DNA of 64,000 nt from Thermoflexus sp. (GTDB lineage Bacteria > Chloroflexota > Anaerolineae > Aggregatilineales > Aggregatilineaceae). A program made the translations under genes and the position numbers. The stretch spans positions 151,473 to 215,472 of the forward strand of contig DYGX01000003.1 of assembly GCA_020724465.1 (NCBI GenBank), given 5' to 3'. Shown here in pieces: positions 29,509 to 39,355 of this stretch. Under the pieces are notes generated by a model. That model worked only from the letters and a program-made list of their open reading frames with translations. It was not told the DNA's origin and made no database searches. The stretch's first letter is position 1. Each line of letters opens with the position of its first letter.

Positions 29509-30915
29509 ATGACGACGGCCCAGGCAGCACCCACGTTCAATGACTCCGCGCACGAAGTCCGGCGCGTTTTGTGGATCGTGCTGATCCTCAACGCCCTGGT
29601 CGCGGCGGCAAAGCTGGCCGTCGGCATCCTGACCGGCGCGGTCGCCATGATCGCGGACGGCTTCCACTCGTCAATGGATGCTTCGTCGAACGTGGTTGGG
29701 CTGGTGGGCATCAAGCTCGCCGCGCAGCCGCCGGACGAAGAACACCCCTACGGTCACCGCCGCTTCGAGACGCTGGCGACGCTCGCCATCGGCGGGCTGC
29801 TGCTGGTCGCCGCGTGGGAGATTCTGCAAACGCTGCTTGATCGGCTGCTGTACGGCGGCCGCCCGGATGTGACGCCGATCAGCTTCGCGACCATGATCGG
29901 GACGATTGTGATCAATCTGGGCGTCACCCTCTACGAGCGGCGGCGCGGCCATGCGCTCCGCTCGGATATTCTGCTGGCGGACGCCTCGCACACGGCCAGC
30001 GACCTGTTTGTCTCGCTCTCGGTGATCGCCAGCCTGGGCGCGACCGCGCTGGGCTATCCCTGGGCCGATGTCGCCGTCGCGCTGGTAATCGTCGTCGTCA
30101 TCGCCCAGACGGGCATCCGCATCATCGGGCGAACAAGCAACGTGCTGGCTGATCGCCAGACGCTCGATCCGGACGACGTGGCTCGCCTGCTTCGGGAAGT
30201 GCCGGGGATTGAGGAAACCGTCCGCGTGCGCAGCCGGGGACCGGCGGACGCGGTGCACGTCGATATTGACGCGCGCATCAATCCATCGGTGACGACCGAT
30301 CACGCCTACGCAATCGCCAAGACGATCAAAGAGCGCATCCGCGCCGAGCATCCTGAAGTCGAAGAGGTGCAGGTACACTTCGCGCCGCAGCGTAACGCGC
30401 CGATCGATTACACGCTCGAAGCGCGCGCCGTGGCGGATGGGCTGGGGCTGGGCGTGCACGAAATCGTCACCGTGCCGCAGTCCAACGGCGTGGCGCTGGA
30501 GATGCATGTTGAGGTCAAGCCCGGACTCTCGCTCAGCGAGGCGCACCGCCAGGCGAGCGAGCTGGAGCGCGGGTTGAAAGAGCGGCTGCCGTCGGTCAAG
30601 GCGGTGCTGACGCACATCGAGCCGGGCAACGAACATGGCTCGGAGTTGCTGCTAACGGAAGCGGCGCTTCACCTGCGCGATGAAGCCCTGGCCCGCGCGC
30701 GAGCGCTGTTTCCCAACGCGGAGTGGGATCAGGCCGTGCTGCGGCTGGCGCTGGGGGGCTACGCGCTAACGGTGCGCTGCCGGCTGCCGGGCAGCATCAG
30801 CGTTGACGAGGCGCACAACATCGCCGAGCAGGTCGAGACGACGATCCGCAACGAAATGCCGCTGATCCAGCGGGTGACCATCCACACGGAGCCGCTGGAA
30901 CCCGGCGCTGCCTGA
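29509..30915 (+). CDS. Cation diffusion facilitator with three C-terminal modules
   Basis: The protein is 468 residues, long for the CDF family (about 300). Six transmembrane helices occupy residues about 18-205, with metal-site pairs HSSMD (53-57) in helix 2 and HTASD (161-165) in helix 5. Three ferredoxin-like cytoplasmic modules follow (about 206-290, 295-375, 380-460); only one is usual. The family exports Zn, Mn or Fe by proton antiport; the HD-HD site is most often Zn/Fe. There is no ribosome site and the promoter abuts the ATG. Confidence 0.85.
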   Translation: MTTAQAAPTFNDSAHEVRRVLWIVLILNALVAAAKLAVGILTGAVAMIADGFHSSMDASSNVVGLVGIKLAAQPPDEEHPYGHRRFETLATLAIGGLLLVAAWEILQTLLDRLLYGGRPDVTPISFATMIGTIVINLGVTLYERRRGHALRSDILLADASHTASDLFVSLSVIASLGATALGYPWADVAVALVIVVVIAQTGIRIIGRTSNVLADRQTLDPDDVARLLREVPGIEETVRVRSRGPADAVHVDIDARINPSVTTDHAYAIAKTIKERIRAEHPEVEEVQVHFAPQRNAPIDYTLEARAVADGLGLGVHEIVTVPQSNGVALEMHVEVKPGLSLSEAHRQASELERGLKERLPSVKAVLTHIEPGNEHGSELLLTEAALHLRDEALARARALFPNAEWDQAVLRLALGGYALTVRCRLPGSISVDEAHNIAEQVETTIRNEMPLIQRVTIHTEPLEPGAA

Positions 30916-31023
30916 GCGCAACGCCGGATCAGCGCCCGGCGTATAGATAGTCGGCAGGCATTTGCCCCGGGCCTGCCCGGCGCCGCGAGCGATCCGTCGC
31001 CGGTTCGAGACAGGAGATCCCAG

Positions 31024-32103
31024 GTGGATCACATCGCCAATCACCACTATCCGTTCGATCTGTCGGTCGTGCTGCCGGTATATAACGAAGAAGACAACAT
31101 CCGGCCGGTGCACGACGAGCTGGTCGAGGTTCTGTCCGGCCTGGGCCTGCGCTACGAAATCATCTACGTAGACGATGGCAGCCGCGACGCCAGCGCCCGG
31201 ATCCTGCTCGAGCTGGCCGAAGCGGCCCCCGACACGGTGCGCGTGGTCCTGCTGCGCCGCAACTTCGGCCAGACTGCTGCCATCCAGGCCGGGATCGATC
31301 ACGCCAACGGCGCGATTATCGCCCTGATGGATGCCGACTTGCAGAACGACCCGCGCGATATTCCCCTGATGCTGGCGCAGATGGAAGACGAAGGGTATGA
31401 CCTGGTCAGCGGCTGGCGCCGCCACCGCAAGGACCGGGCGCTTTCGCGCAAGCTGCCCTCGCGCATCGCCAACAGTCTGATCTCATTCGTCACCGGCGTG
31501 CGCCTGCACGACTACGGCTGCACGCTGAAGACCTATCGCCGCGAGGTGCTCGATCACGTCCGGCTCTACGGCGAGATGCACCGCTTTATTCCGGTGCTGG
31601 CGAATGCGGCAGGCGCGCGCATCATCGAGCGCGAAGTGAATCACCGCCCGCGTATTCACGGCAAGTCCAAATACGGGCTGTGGCGGACGATCAAGGTCGT
31701 GCTGGACCTGATGACCGTAACCTTCCTCACCAAGTACAACACGCGCCCGATGTACATCTTCGGCGGGGTGGGTTTTCTGCTCAGCGTGCTGGCGGGTGCG
31801 GGTGTTCTGGCGATGCTTGTCAGCGGTATCACCGGCGGCGGCTGGCTGATCGATACCACCCTGCCGGTGCTGATCGCGCTGTGTGCGATCACTGCCGCTC
31901 AGTCCGTGCTGCTCGGCTTGATGATGGAAATGTTGATGCGCACTTACTACGAGTCGCAGGGCAAAGGCCCGTACGCCATCCGGCGGGTGATCAACGGGCA
32001 CCGGCACATCCCGCTGGATACGAGCGCCGGCTACGCGACCTCGAACGGGACGCCCAGCTTATCGCACAGCGCGGCAGCTTCTTCGGCCAGCAGCACGCGA
32101 TAG
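31024..32103 (+). CDS. Glycosyltransferase family 2 (DPM1/GtrB-like)
   Basis: The protein is 359 residues. The GT2 domain has VVLPVYNEEDNI, YVDDGSRDAS and the MDADLQNDP metal motif, then HRPRIHGKSKYG and two C-terminal transmembrane helices (about 242-262, 275-300). Such enzymes transfer a sugar to polyprenyl phosphate at the inner membrane face. The GTG start has AGGAG upstream. The last 24 codons overlap the opposing gene by 73 nt and look low in complexity (SHSAAASSASS), so the conserved part may end earlier. Confidence 0.85.
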   Translation: MDHIANHHYPFDLSVVLPVYNEEDNIRPVHDELVEVLSGLGLRYEIIYVDDGSRDASARILLELAEAAPDTVRVVLLRRNFGQTAAIQAGIDHANGAIIALMDADLQNDPRDIPLMLAQMEDEGYDLVSGWRRHRKDRALSRKLPSRIANSLISFVTGVRLHDYGCTLKTYRREVLDHVRLYGEMHRFIPVLANAAGARIIEREVNHRPRIHGKSKYGLWRTIKVVLDLMTVTFLTKYNTRPMYIFGGVGFLLSVLAGAGVLAMLVSGITGGGWLIDTTLPVLIALCAITAAQSVLLGLMMEMLMRTYYESQGKGPYAIRRVINGHRHIPLDTSAGYATSNGTPSLSHSAAASSASSTR

Positions 32104-32597
32104 AACGGGCGATAGGCGGCGCAGTACGCCGGCGAATGGTGGACCGCCGGCCAGTGTTCCGCTGCGCGCACCATCCCGAACAGCCGCACCTCGCGGGTGG
32201 AGAACTCGCCCGCCAGAAGACCGCCGCGCTGGCACAGGTCCTCAAACACCTGCCAGCGGGCGGCCATCAGCCCCGGATCGCCGTGCACGGCGCTCGCCGA
32301 GCGCACAAAGGCGTCCAGCAGCCATTTGAGCTGCCCGCCCTGGAGCAGGTAGGGCCGCACCTGCAAGCGTACAAGCTCGCCGTCCGGGTGCACGCTGACG
32401 ATCAGCGGTTCGGACAGCGACAGGTTCGCCTTGCTGGCTTCCTGTTCCAGCCATTCGCGCGCCGCTTTTTTGCTGACGACAGCGTGCCCCGGCCCAAAGG
32501 TCGCCTGGTACAGCAGCTTATACACATCGGCCACTTCCAACGCCGGATAGCGCGACAGGTGCGCCTGGATCAGTGCGGCGAGGCGTTCTTCCCCCAT
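32031..32597 (-). CDS. Hypothetical protein
   Basis: The protein is 188 residues, mixed alpha/beta and soluble, with no signal peptide or membrane helix. Conserved-looking stretches include YKLLYQATFGPGHA, EPLIVSVHPDGELVRLQVRPY and SPAYCAAYRPFYRVL. I do not recognise the family. The gene is supported by an AGGGGGAA ribosome site, a TATAAT box on the same strand at 32652-32657 and coding-like composition. It overlaps the 3' end of the glycosyltransferase gene by 73 nt in antisense. Confidence 0.65.
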   Translation of the reverse strand: MGEERLAALIQAHLSRYPALEVADVYKLLYQATFGPGHAVVSKKAAREWLEQEASKANLSLSEPLIVSVHPDGELVRLQVRPYLLQGGQLKWLLDAFVRSASAVHGDPGLMAARWQVFEDLCQRGGLLAGEFSTREVRLFGMVRAAEHWPAVHHSPAYCAAYRPFYRVLLAEEAAALCDKLGVPFEVA

Positions 32598-32651
32598 CCG
32601 TTCCCCCTTTTTCCGCGGCGAACAACCACCCGGCCCAGCCGGACCCAGACG

Positions 32652-32657
32652 ATTATA
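32652..32657 (-). promoter_or_regulatory. -10 box of the hypothetical gene ending at 32031
   Basis: The minus strand reads TATAAT about 55 nt upstream of the ATG at 32597. Confidence 0.5.
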
Positions 32658-32707
32658 GCGGGTTTCGCCCGGCGCGCATCGGTGCGAATTGCGTACAACA
32701 AATGCGA

Positions 32708-32733
32708 CCCCGGACGCGTCGAGCGTGCCGGGG
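32708..32733 (-). terminator. Hairpin after the mrp gene
   Basis: ccccggacgc pairs with gcgt-ccgggg across one bulged base, with a 5-nt loop. It lies 31 nt past the mrp stop on the minus strand and could end that transcript. No T tract. Confidence 0.45.
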
Positions 32734-32763
32734 CCGTGAATCGCAGACCGCGAAAGGGTGCCG

Positions 32764-33825
32764 CTACTTGATGACGTTCAGCGGCACGACGTTTTGCTGG
32801 CCCAACAGCGTGACGCTCACCCGCGCCGCGACAGCTTCGGCCAGTTTGCGGAAAGCCTGGCCCGCCGGCGAGTCCGGATCGTCGGCAACGATGGGATGAC
32901 CCGTGTCCCCGCCGATGCGCACTTCCGCCGCCAGCGGCACGCGCCCCAGGAACGGCACGCCGCGCTCGGTCGCCAACGTCTCGCCGCCCCCCTCGCCGAA
33001 CAGCTCGCCGGACATGTTCTCGATTACACCCAGGATCGGCACGTTCAGCTTTTCGAACATCGCCAGCCCGCGGCGCGCGTCGTCGATCGCCACGCTCTGC
33101 GGCTGGGTCACAATAATCGCGCCGGTCAGCGGGACCGACTGCGCCAGGCTGAGCTGAGCGTCGCCCGTGCCCGGCGGCAGGTCGACCACCATATAGTCCA
33201 GCTCGCCCCACTCCACATCGGTAAAGAACTGGCGAATCGCGCCATGCAGCATCGGGCCGCGCCAAATCATCGGCGTGTTGGGATCCGCCAGAAAGCCCAT
33301 ACTCATGACTTTCAACCCAAAGACCTCGAACGGCACAAGCTTCCTGTTGGGCGAAATGGGGGGCTGGGCGTATCCCAACCCGACCATCTTGGGGACGTTT
33401 GGGCCGAGAATGTCGGCGTCCATCAGACCCACGCGCGCCCCGGTCTGTGCCAGCGCCACCGCCAGATTGACCGCGACGGTGGTCTTGCCGACGCCGCCCT
33501 TGCCACTGCTGACCGCGATCACGCTGCGAATCGGCGTCTGGATCTGCCCAAAAATGCGCCCGTCCGTCGGCACACTCGAATCCCACGCGATGTCCACGCC
33601 GGTGATGCCGTTCACGCGGGCCAGCGCCGCCCGGATGTCGCGGGCCATCACGTCTTTGAGCGGGCACGCCGGGGTCGTCAGCATGACGCGCAGATGCGCC
33701 ACGCCGTCGTCGTCAATCGTCAGATCGCGCACCATGTTCAACGTCACGAGGTCGCGGTGCAGTTCGGGCTCCATGACCGTGCTCAGCGCCTTCATGACCT
33801 CGTCGTGCAGTTCTTGTTTGCTCAC
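32764..33825 (-). CDS. mrp: Mrp/NBP35 family P-loop ATPase lacking the CxxC motif
   Basis: The protein is 353 residues. An N-terminal MIP18/DUF59 domain (about 5-80) is followed by the MinD/Mrp ATPase with deviant Walker A ([11 protein letters not shown], about 106-116), [12 protein letters not shown], and [14 protein letters not shown]. Mrp/ApbC proteins normally carry a CPxC pair just after IENMS that holds a bridging Fe-S cluster. Here [15 protein letters not shown] runs straight on and the whole CPxC segment is missing. ATP binding looks intact; Fe-S carrier function by the usual site is doubtful. Confidence 0.85.
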   Translation of the reverse strand: MSKQELHDEVMKALSTVMEPELHRDLVTLNMVRDLTIDDDGVAHLRVMLTTPACPLKDVMARDIRAALARVNGITGVDIAWDSSVPTDGRIFGQIQTPIRSVIAVSSGKGGVGKTTVAVNLAVALAQTGARVGLMDADILGPNVPKMVGLGYAQPPISPNRKLVPFEVFGLKVMSMGFLADPNTPMIWRGPMLHGAIRQFFTDVEWGELDYMVVDLPPGTGDAQLSLAQSVPLTGAIIVTQPQSVAIDDARRGLAMFEKLNVPILGVIENMSGELFGEGGGETLATERGVPFLGRVPLAAEVRIGGDTGHPIVADDPDSPAGQAFRKLAEAVAARVSVTLLGQQNVVPLNVIK

Positions 33826-33858
33826 GCAGCACCTCTCTATCCCATCCGGCTTTCCGGC

Positions 33859-33887
33859 GTCCCGCGCGGGACAACGCCGCCATTATA
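33859..33887 (-). promoter_or_regulatory. mrp promoter with adjacent palindrome
   Basis: The minus strand has TATAAT at 33882-33887. A perfect 14-bp palindrome, gtcccgcgcgggac (33859-33872), sits at or just past the predicted transcript start, a typical operator position. It could also form a small hairpin in the leader. Confidence 0.5.
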
Positions 33888-34185
33888 GCGCAGTTTGTGC
33901 GGGGTGACTGGCTTTGCCGGCGCGAATCGCGCCAGATCGATCCTTTTGACGGTCTTTTCTATGACATTCGTCTTTCTTATTATGTGCGATTGTACCCTGG
34001 AGTGCCCGTCCAGACCAGTGATTGCCATCCTGATCCGGCCAGAATAGCACGCGCGGCTTAACGGGTTAGAGCGCCGTTGCATACCGGTAAGAAAGAAGTA
34101 CATATTCCGTGCCTTTAAGCCCAATCCTTATCATACTCAAACCAGCCATGCACCGGCGCCGCTGTCGCCCTATCGGCACCCGGAG

Positions 34186-34191
34186 TACAAT
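34186..34191 (+). promoter_or_regulatory. -10 box of the receiver-kinase gene
   Basis: TACAAT lies 40 nt upstream of the GTG at 34231. The -35 region is weak. Confidence 0.4.
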
Positions 34192-34230
34192 GAAGGTAGA
34201 TCGGCTGCTACCTGTGGGGCTGAAGTTTTC

Positions 34231-35415
34231 GTGGGTACCCGTCATCACACCACGCACCATTCGCTGAATCAAACGACCGGCACGCCCTTCGCGAGCATTC
34301 TGCTCGCTATGGGCAACCGCAACGTCGAGCTGACCCTGCGCCGCGCCTTGCAGGCGGACGGACACACGGTGGTCACGCTGGCCGATCGGGAAGCCATCCT
34401 TTCCACACTCTACGCCGAGCGCATCGACCTTGTGATTCTGGATGCGCAGAGCGACCGGGACACCAGCTACGCGCTGTGCAGCGAGATCAAGAGCCGGGTC
34501 GAGCTGGGGTTCGTGCCGATCGCGATCCTGGACGAGACGGATGCCCGCTGGCAGGATGATAGCCTGGCGTTCCAGCCGGATGTCGTGCTGCTGACGCCGG
34601 TGGACCTGCGCGAGCTGCAGGACGCGATCCGGTTCCTGATGCGCCTCAAGCGCCAGTTCAACTACCTGCTGCCGGGCGCTCCCGCTGCCCGCGCCCGCGA
34701 GATCGAAGTGCTGCGCGCGGATATCATCCGCAATGTCTCGCACGAGCTGACCACACCGCTGCTGCAGATCAAATCGGTGATCGCTCTGCTGCTCGACCCG
34801 GCCAGTAGCGCGGCCCATTCGGCCACGCTGGACACCATGGCGCGCATGGCTGCCGGGCGGCTGGAAGAGATCATCGACAACATCCGCCAGCTTGCCCAGG
34901 CGCACGATATCACCCCGGAGCCGTTCGTTGCACACGACGCGCTGACCGGCGCCGTGCGCTATCTGGAGCGAAGCTGGACCTGGCGCGGCGAGGTGGGGCG
35001 GATCCAGATCGACAGCCGCGCGCACGACCAGGTGGTGCTGGGCGACCGGGCCGCGGCGGCCCGGCTGCTGCAGCTTCTGCTGGAAAACGCGCTTAAATTC
35101 AGCGCCAGCGAAGCGCCGGTCTACCTGCGCGCCGTGCCGGTCGAGCCGCAGCACGTCTGGTTCGCCGTCGAAGACTCGGGGATCGGCATCGCGCCGGAAG
35201 AACAGGAGCAGATCTTCGAAGTGTTCTACCAGGTCGACCGCTCGCCGCGCCGGCGCTATTCCGGCGCGGGCATCGGCCTGGCGCTGGCGCTGCTGCTGGC
35301 AGACGGGATGGGTACCGCCATCGAGGTCGACAGCGCGCCCGGCGAAGGCAGCACGTTCTCGTTCCGCCTGCCCCTGGTTGAATCCGGCCCGCCAGATCCC
35401 GCTCGCCACGCGTGA
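34231..35415 (+). CDS. Histidine kinase with N-terminal receiver-like domain
   Basis: The protein is 394 residues and soluble. Residues about 20-140 resemble a response-regulator receiver (LVILDAQSD holds the candidate phospho-Asp), but the acidic pair expected near the start is replaced by AMGNRN, so it may not be phosphorylated normally. HisKA follows with an intact H box (NVSHELTTPL), then HATPase with LLLENALKFS, VEDSGIGIAPEE and GAGIGLALAL. It is a hybrid sensor with the receiver in front; no partner regulator is adjacent. The start is uncertain: GTG at 34231 has no good ribosome site. Confidence 0.8.
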   Translation: MGTRHHTTHHSLNQTTGTPFASILLAMGNRNVELTLRRALQADGHTVVTLADREAILSTLYAERIDLVILDAQSDRDTSYALCSEIKSRVELGFVPIAILDETDARWQDDSLAFQPDVVLLTPVDLRELQDAIRFLMRLKRQFNYLLPGAPAARAREIEVLRADIIRNVSHELTTPLLQIKSVIALLLDPASSAAHSATLDTMARMAAGRLEEIIDNIRQLAQAHDITPEPFVAHDALTGAVRYLERSWTWRGEVGRIQIDSRAHDQVVLGDRAAAARLLQLLLENALKFSASEAPVYLRAVPVEPQHVWFAVEDSGIGIAPEEQEQIFEVFYQVDRSPRRRYSGAGIGLALALLLADGMGTAIEVDSAPGEGSTFSFRLPLVESGPPDPARHA

Positions 35416-35445
35416 TTTGCCCTTTCCGAAACCCGGATTGGCTTT

Positions 35446-35451
35446 TATAAT
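35446..35451 (+). promoter_or_regulatory. -10 box of tRNA-Leu
   Basis: TATAAT lies 20 nt upstream of the tRNA 5' end. A weak -35 (TTTCCG, 35423-35428) is at 17-nt spacing. Confidence 0.55.
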
Positions 35452-35470
35452 CAAGCATCGATCCACCCCA

Positions 35471-35552
35471 GGGGAAGTGGCGGAACTGGCAGACGCGCAT
35501 GACTTAGGATCATGTGGAGCGATCCGTATGGGTTCGAGTCCCATCTTCCCCA
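35471..35552 (+). tRNA. tRNA-Leu (anticodon UAG)
   Basis: The acceptor stem ggggaag / cttcccc, the GGTTCGAGTCCC T arm, a long variable arm and the anticodon stem catga / tcatg with loop cttagga give anticodon TAG (UAG, Leu CUN codons). The discriminator is A; CCA is not encoded. Confidence 0.95.
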
Positions 35553-35557
35553 CAGCG

Positions 35558-35583
35558 CGGGGCGCACCAGGGCGCCCCGTTTT
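35558..35583 (+). terminator. Intrinsic terminator after tRNA-Leu
   Basis: An 8-bp stem (cggggcgc / gcgccccg) with a 6-nt loop is followed directly by TTTT. Confidence 0.85.
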
Positions 35584-35640
35584 CGTGCGTAAAAGCTCTG
35601 TTAGAAGTGCTGCCACGCATAGTCGCCGGGCGGTACGAGG

Positions 35641-35649
35641 TGCTATAAT
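35641..35649 (+). promoter_or_regulatory. Extended -10 promoter of tig-clpP-clpX
   Basis: TGC followed by a perfect TATAAT (35644-35649) lies 29 nt before the trigger factor ATG. The -35 region shows no TTGACA-like box. Confidence 0.65.
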
Positions 35650-35678
35650 CGCAGCGTTGCGAGACTGTGAAGGACAGA

Positions 35679-37250
35679 ATGCTGAACATCCACACTGAAT
35701 ACCTTGAGAACCATACTGCTCGACTGATCGTCGAGGTCGACGAGGAACGCTTGCAGCGTGCCATGGCGCGCGCCGCGCGTGACATCTCTCGGAAGGGCCG
35801 CATCCCCGGCTTTCGTCCGGGCAAGGCGCCGCTCAACGTCGTGATGAACCTCTATGGCCGCGAGTACGTCTTGAGCGAGGCGCTGGATAGTCTTGGCAAC
35901 GAAATCTATCGCGAGGCGCTGGAGCAGGCCGAGATCGAGCCGTACGCGCCGGGCAGCCTCGAAAATGTGGACAACGACGGGCGCACCCTCACCTTCGTCG
36001 TGCCGCTGCGGCCCACCGTCGACCTGGGAGACTATCGCTCGATCCGCGAGCCGTACGAGGTCCAGGACGTCACCGAGCAGATGGTGGAAGATGCCCTGGA
36101 AAACCTGCGCGAAGAACAGGCCGACCTCGAACCCGTCGACCGCCCCGCCGAGATGGGCGACCGCATCACCTTCGATCACATCGAGATCGTTGCGCTGGAT
36201 GACGAGACGGACGACGACCGCGCCGGAGAAGACGACGCAGCGGAGGACGAGGGCGAGCAAGACGAGCACCACGAGCACGACGAACACGACGAAGCGGGCC
36301 GCGTGATCTTGCACCAGCACGGTTGGGATCGTGTTCTGCGCGACGACAACCGGGACCTGTTCCCCGGCTTCTCGGCGCAGTTCGTCGGCGTCAGCGCGGG
36401 CGAGGAAAAGACGTTCACTCTGGACGTGCCCGAAGACTTCGACGCGGAAGATATCCGGGGGCGCACGGTGCGGGTCGAGGCGCGGGTCGGCCAGATTCGC
36501 GCGCGGACGCTGCCCGAATGGAGCGACGAGCTGGCGAGCAAAATCAGCAACGGCGAGCACGAAACCATCGACGCGCTGCGCGCCTATGTGCGCCAGCAGC
36601 TTGAGGAGTCGGCCCGCCGCCTGGCGGATCAGAAGGCGCTCGAAGGGGCGCTGGAGAAGCTGGTGGCCGGGGCGACGCTGCGCTATCCCGACGAGCTGGT
36701 GGAAGACTATCTGTCCGACCTGGTGGCCGAGTTCGATTACTCGCTGCGCCAGCAGGGTCTGACGCTTCAGGACTTCATGAAGATCACCGGTCAGACCGAG
36801 GAGCAGATCCGCCAGCAGTACCGCCCGCGGGCGATCCAGCGTGCGGAGCGCGCGTTGGCCCTGGGCGAGCTGGTGCGCGCCGAAGAGCTTGACGTCAGCG
36901 AAGAAGACATCGAAGCTGAAGTGGACGAGATGAGCACCGCGCTCGGCGGCGACCAGGCCGGCCAGTTCCGGCAGTTCCTGATGTCGGACCGCAGCCGCGC
37001 CAATATCGCCAACCGCCTGGCGACCGACCGCGCGACCGGCCGCCTGCTTGCCATCGCCAAGGGCGAAAACCCGCCCAAGGGACCCACCCCGAAGGCCGAG
37101 GCGCAGACCGCGCCCGCGGAGCTGTCCGCGCTGGTGCCTCCGCAAGAAGGCCCGGTGACCAAGGGCGAGCTTCAGACCACCGGCGCTTCGGATGTTCCGC
37201 CGGACGAAGATACCGATACCGATCACGAGGCCGCTTCTGCGGAAGAATAA
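35679..37250 (+). CDS. tig: Trigger factor with acidic/His insertion
   Basis: The protein is 523 residues. The ribosome-binding domain carries the signature GRIPGFRPGKAP, followed by an FKBP-type PPIase domain and the long helical C-terminal chaperone domain. Within the PPIase domain, residues about 174-206 are an insertion almost wholly of Asp, Glu and His (DEHHEHDEHDE). The disordered C-terminal tail is also acidic. It binds nascent chains at the ribosome exit. An in-frame GTG lies four codons upstream; ATG at 35679 is chosen for the AAGGA site. It starts the tig-clpP-clpX string. Confidence 0.95.
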   Translation: MLNIHTEYLENHTARLIVEVDEERLQRAMARAARDISRKGRIPGFRPGKAPLNVVMNLYGREYVLSEALDSLGNEIYREALEQAEIEPYAPGSLENVDNDGRTLTFVVPLRPTVDLGDYRSIREPYEVQDVTEQMVEDALENLREEQADLEPVDRPAEMGDRITFDHIEIVALDDETDDDRAGEDDAAEDEGEQDEHHEHDEHDEAGRVILHQHGWDRVLRDDNRDLFPGFSAQFVGVSAGEEKTFTLDVPEDFDAEDIRGRTVRVEARVGQIRARTLPEWSDELASKISNGEHETIDALRAYVRQQLEESARRLADQKALEGALEKLVAGATLRYPDELVEDYLSDLVAEFDYSLRQQGLTLQDFMKITGQTEEQIRQQYRPRAIQRAERALALGELVRAEELDVSEEDIEAEVDEMSTALGGDQAGQFRQFLMSDRSRANIANRLATDRATGRLLAIAKGENPPKGPTPKAEAQTAPAELSALVPPQEGPVTKGELQTTGASDVPPDEDTDTDHEAASAEE

Positions 37251-37260
37251 TGTCTCAGGC

Positions 37261-37287
37261 GGCACCGGCCAGAGCCGTGCCGGTGCC
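37261..37287 (+). other. Hairpin between tig and clpP
   Basis: A perfect 9-bp stem (ggcaccggc / gccggtgcc) with a 9-nt loop lies 20 nt before the clpP start. No T tract follows, so it is more likely an RNA-stability or processing element than a terminator. Confidence 0.5.
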
Positions 37288-37307
37288 TGGCTGCGAAGGG
37301 AGCAACT

Positions 37308-37948
37308 ATGCTTGACTCGTACAACGGCCTGATCCCGATGGTTATCGAGACCAGCGGGCGTGGCGAACGTGCATACGACATCTACTCTCTGCTGCTCAAG
37401 GAACGCATTGTGTTCCTGGGCACGCCGATCAACGACCAGGTGGCGAATCTGATCGTCGCCCAGCTTCTGTTCCTCGATCGCGAGGACCCGGATCGCCAGA
37501 TTCAACTCTACATCAACTGCCCCGGCGGGATGATCTACGCAGGGCTGGCGATCTACGACACCATCCGCCAGATCCGCCCGCCGGTCATGACCGTCGCCGT
37601 GGGGCTGACCGCCAGCTTCGGCACGGTGTTGCTGGCTGCGGGGACCAAGGGCCGCCGCTATGCCCTGCCGAACGCGACCATCCACATGCACCAGCCCTGG
37701 TCATCGGGCGGGGGCGGCCAGGCGTCGGACATCGAGATCCAGGCCCGCGAGATCCTGCGCCAGCGCGACCTGCTCAACCAGATCCTGTCCGAGCGCACCG
37801 GTCAGCCGCTGTCGCGCATCGAAGAAGATACGGACCGTGACTTCTATATGACGGCCCAGCAGGCGCTTGATTATGGCCTGATCGATGGTATCCTTTATCC
37901 ACCCGACAAGGCGGGTAAAGGTGACAAGTCTGAAGAAGGCAAGTCGAA

Positions 37949-37952
<4 letters not shown>
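37308..37952 (+). CDS. clpP: ATP-dependent Clp protease proteolytic subunit
   Basis: The protein is 214 residues. Catalytic Ser103 lies in [14 protein letters not shown], His128 in ATIHMHQP, and the Asp in [10 protein letters not shown]. It forms the tetradecameric protease chamber that works with ClpX. A hydrophilic Lys/Glu tail ends the protein. Its stop overlaps the clpX GTG start. Confidence 0.97.
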
Positions 37953-39238
<1,286 letters not shown>

Positions 39239-39265
39239 CGCGCGAGCGAAACTGAGCACATCGGG

Positions 39266-39290
39266 GGGCGCACACGCGCCCTCTTTTTTC
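39266..39290 (+). terminator. Intrinsic terminator after clpX
   Basis: Stem gggcgc / gcgccc with an acac loop is followed by tctttttt, a standard Rho-independent terminator. Confidence 0.85.
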
Positions 39291-39355
39291 GCCAGCGAGC
39301 CGCTGCGGTGTGTAAACTTGGTCAATAAGGTGGAAAGGACCGCGCAACGAAATTC

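Larger units (their letters stand above)
33826..34230. other. Intergenic region between mrp and the receiver-kinase
   Basis: 405 bases between divergent genes. It holds the mrp promoter and palindrome, an AT-richer middle (about 33940-34000), and the -10 box TACAAT at 34186-34191 for the kinase gene. A 95-codon minus-strand frame crosses it but overlaps both promoters and has no ribosome site, so I do not call it. Confidence 0.5.

Noticed and set aside
33837-34124. 95-codon minus-strand frame between mrp and the kinase gene
   Set aside because: It covers the mrp promoter and palindrome, has no ribosome site, and shows no family features.
35643-37691. 682-codon minus-strand open frame opposite tig and clpP
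   Set aside because: It spans two certain genes and their gap, has no motif, and its composition is that of an antisense shadow.
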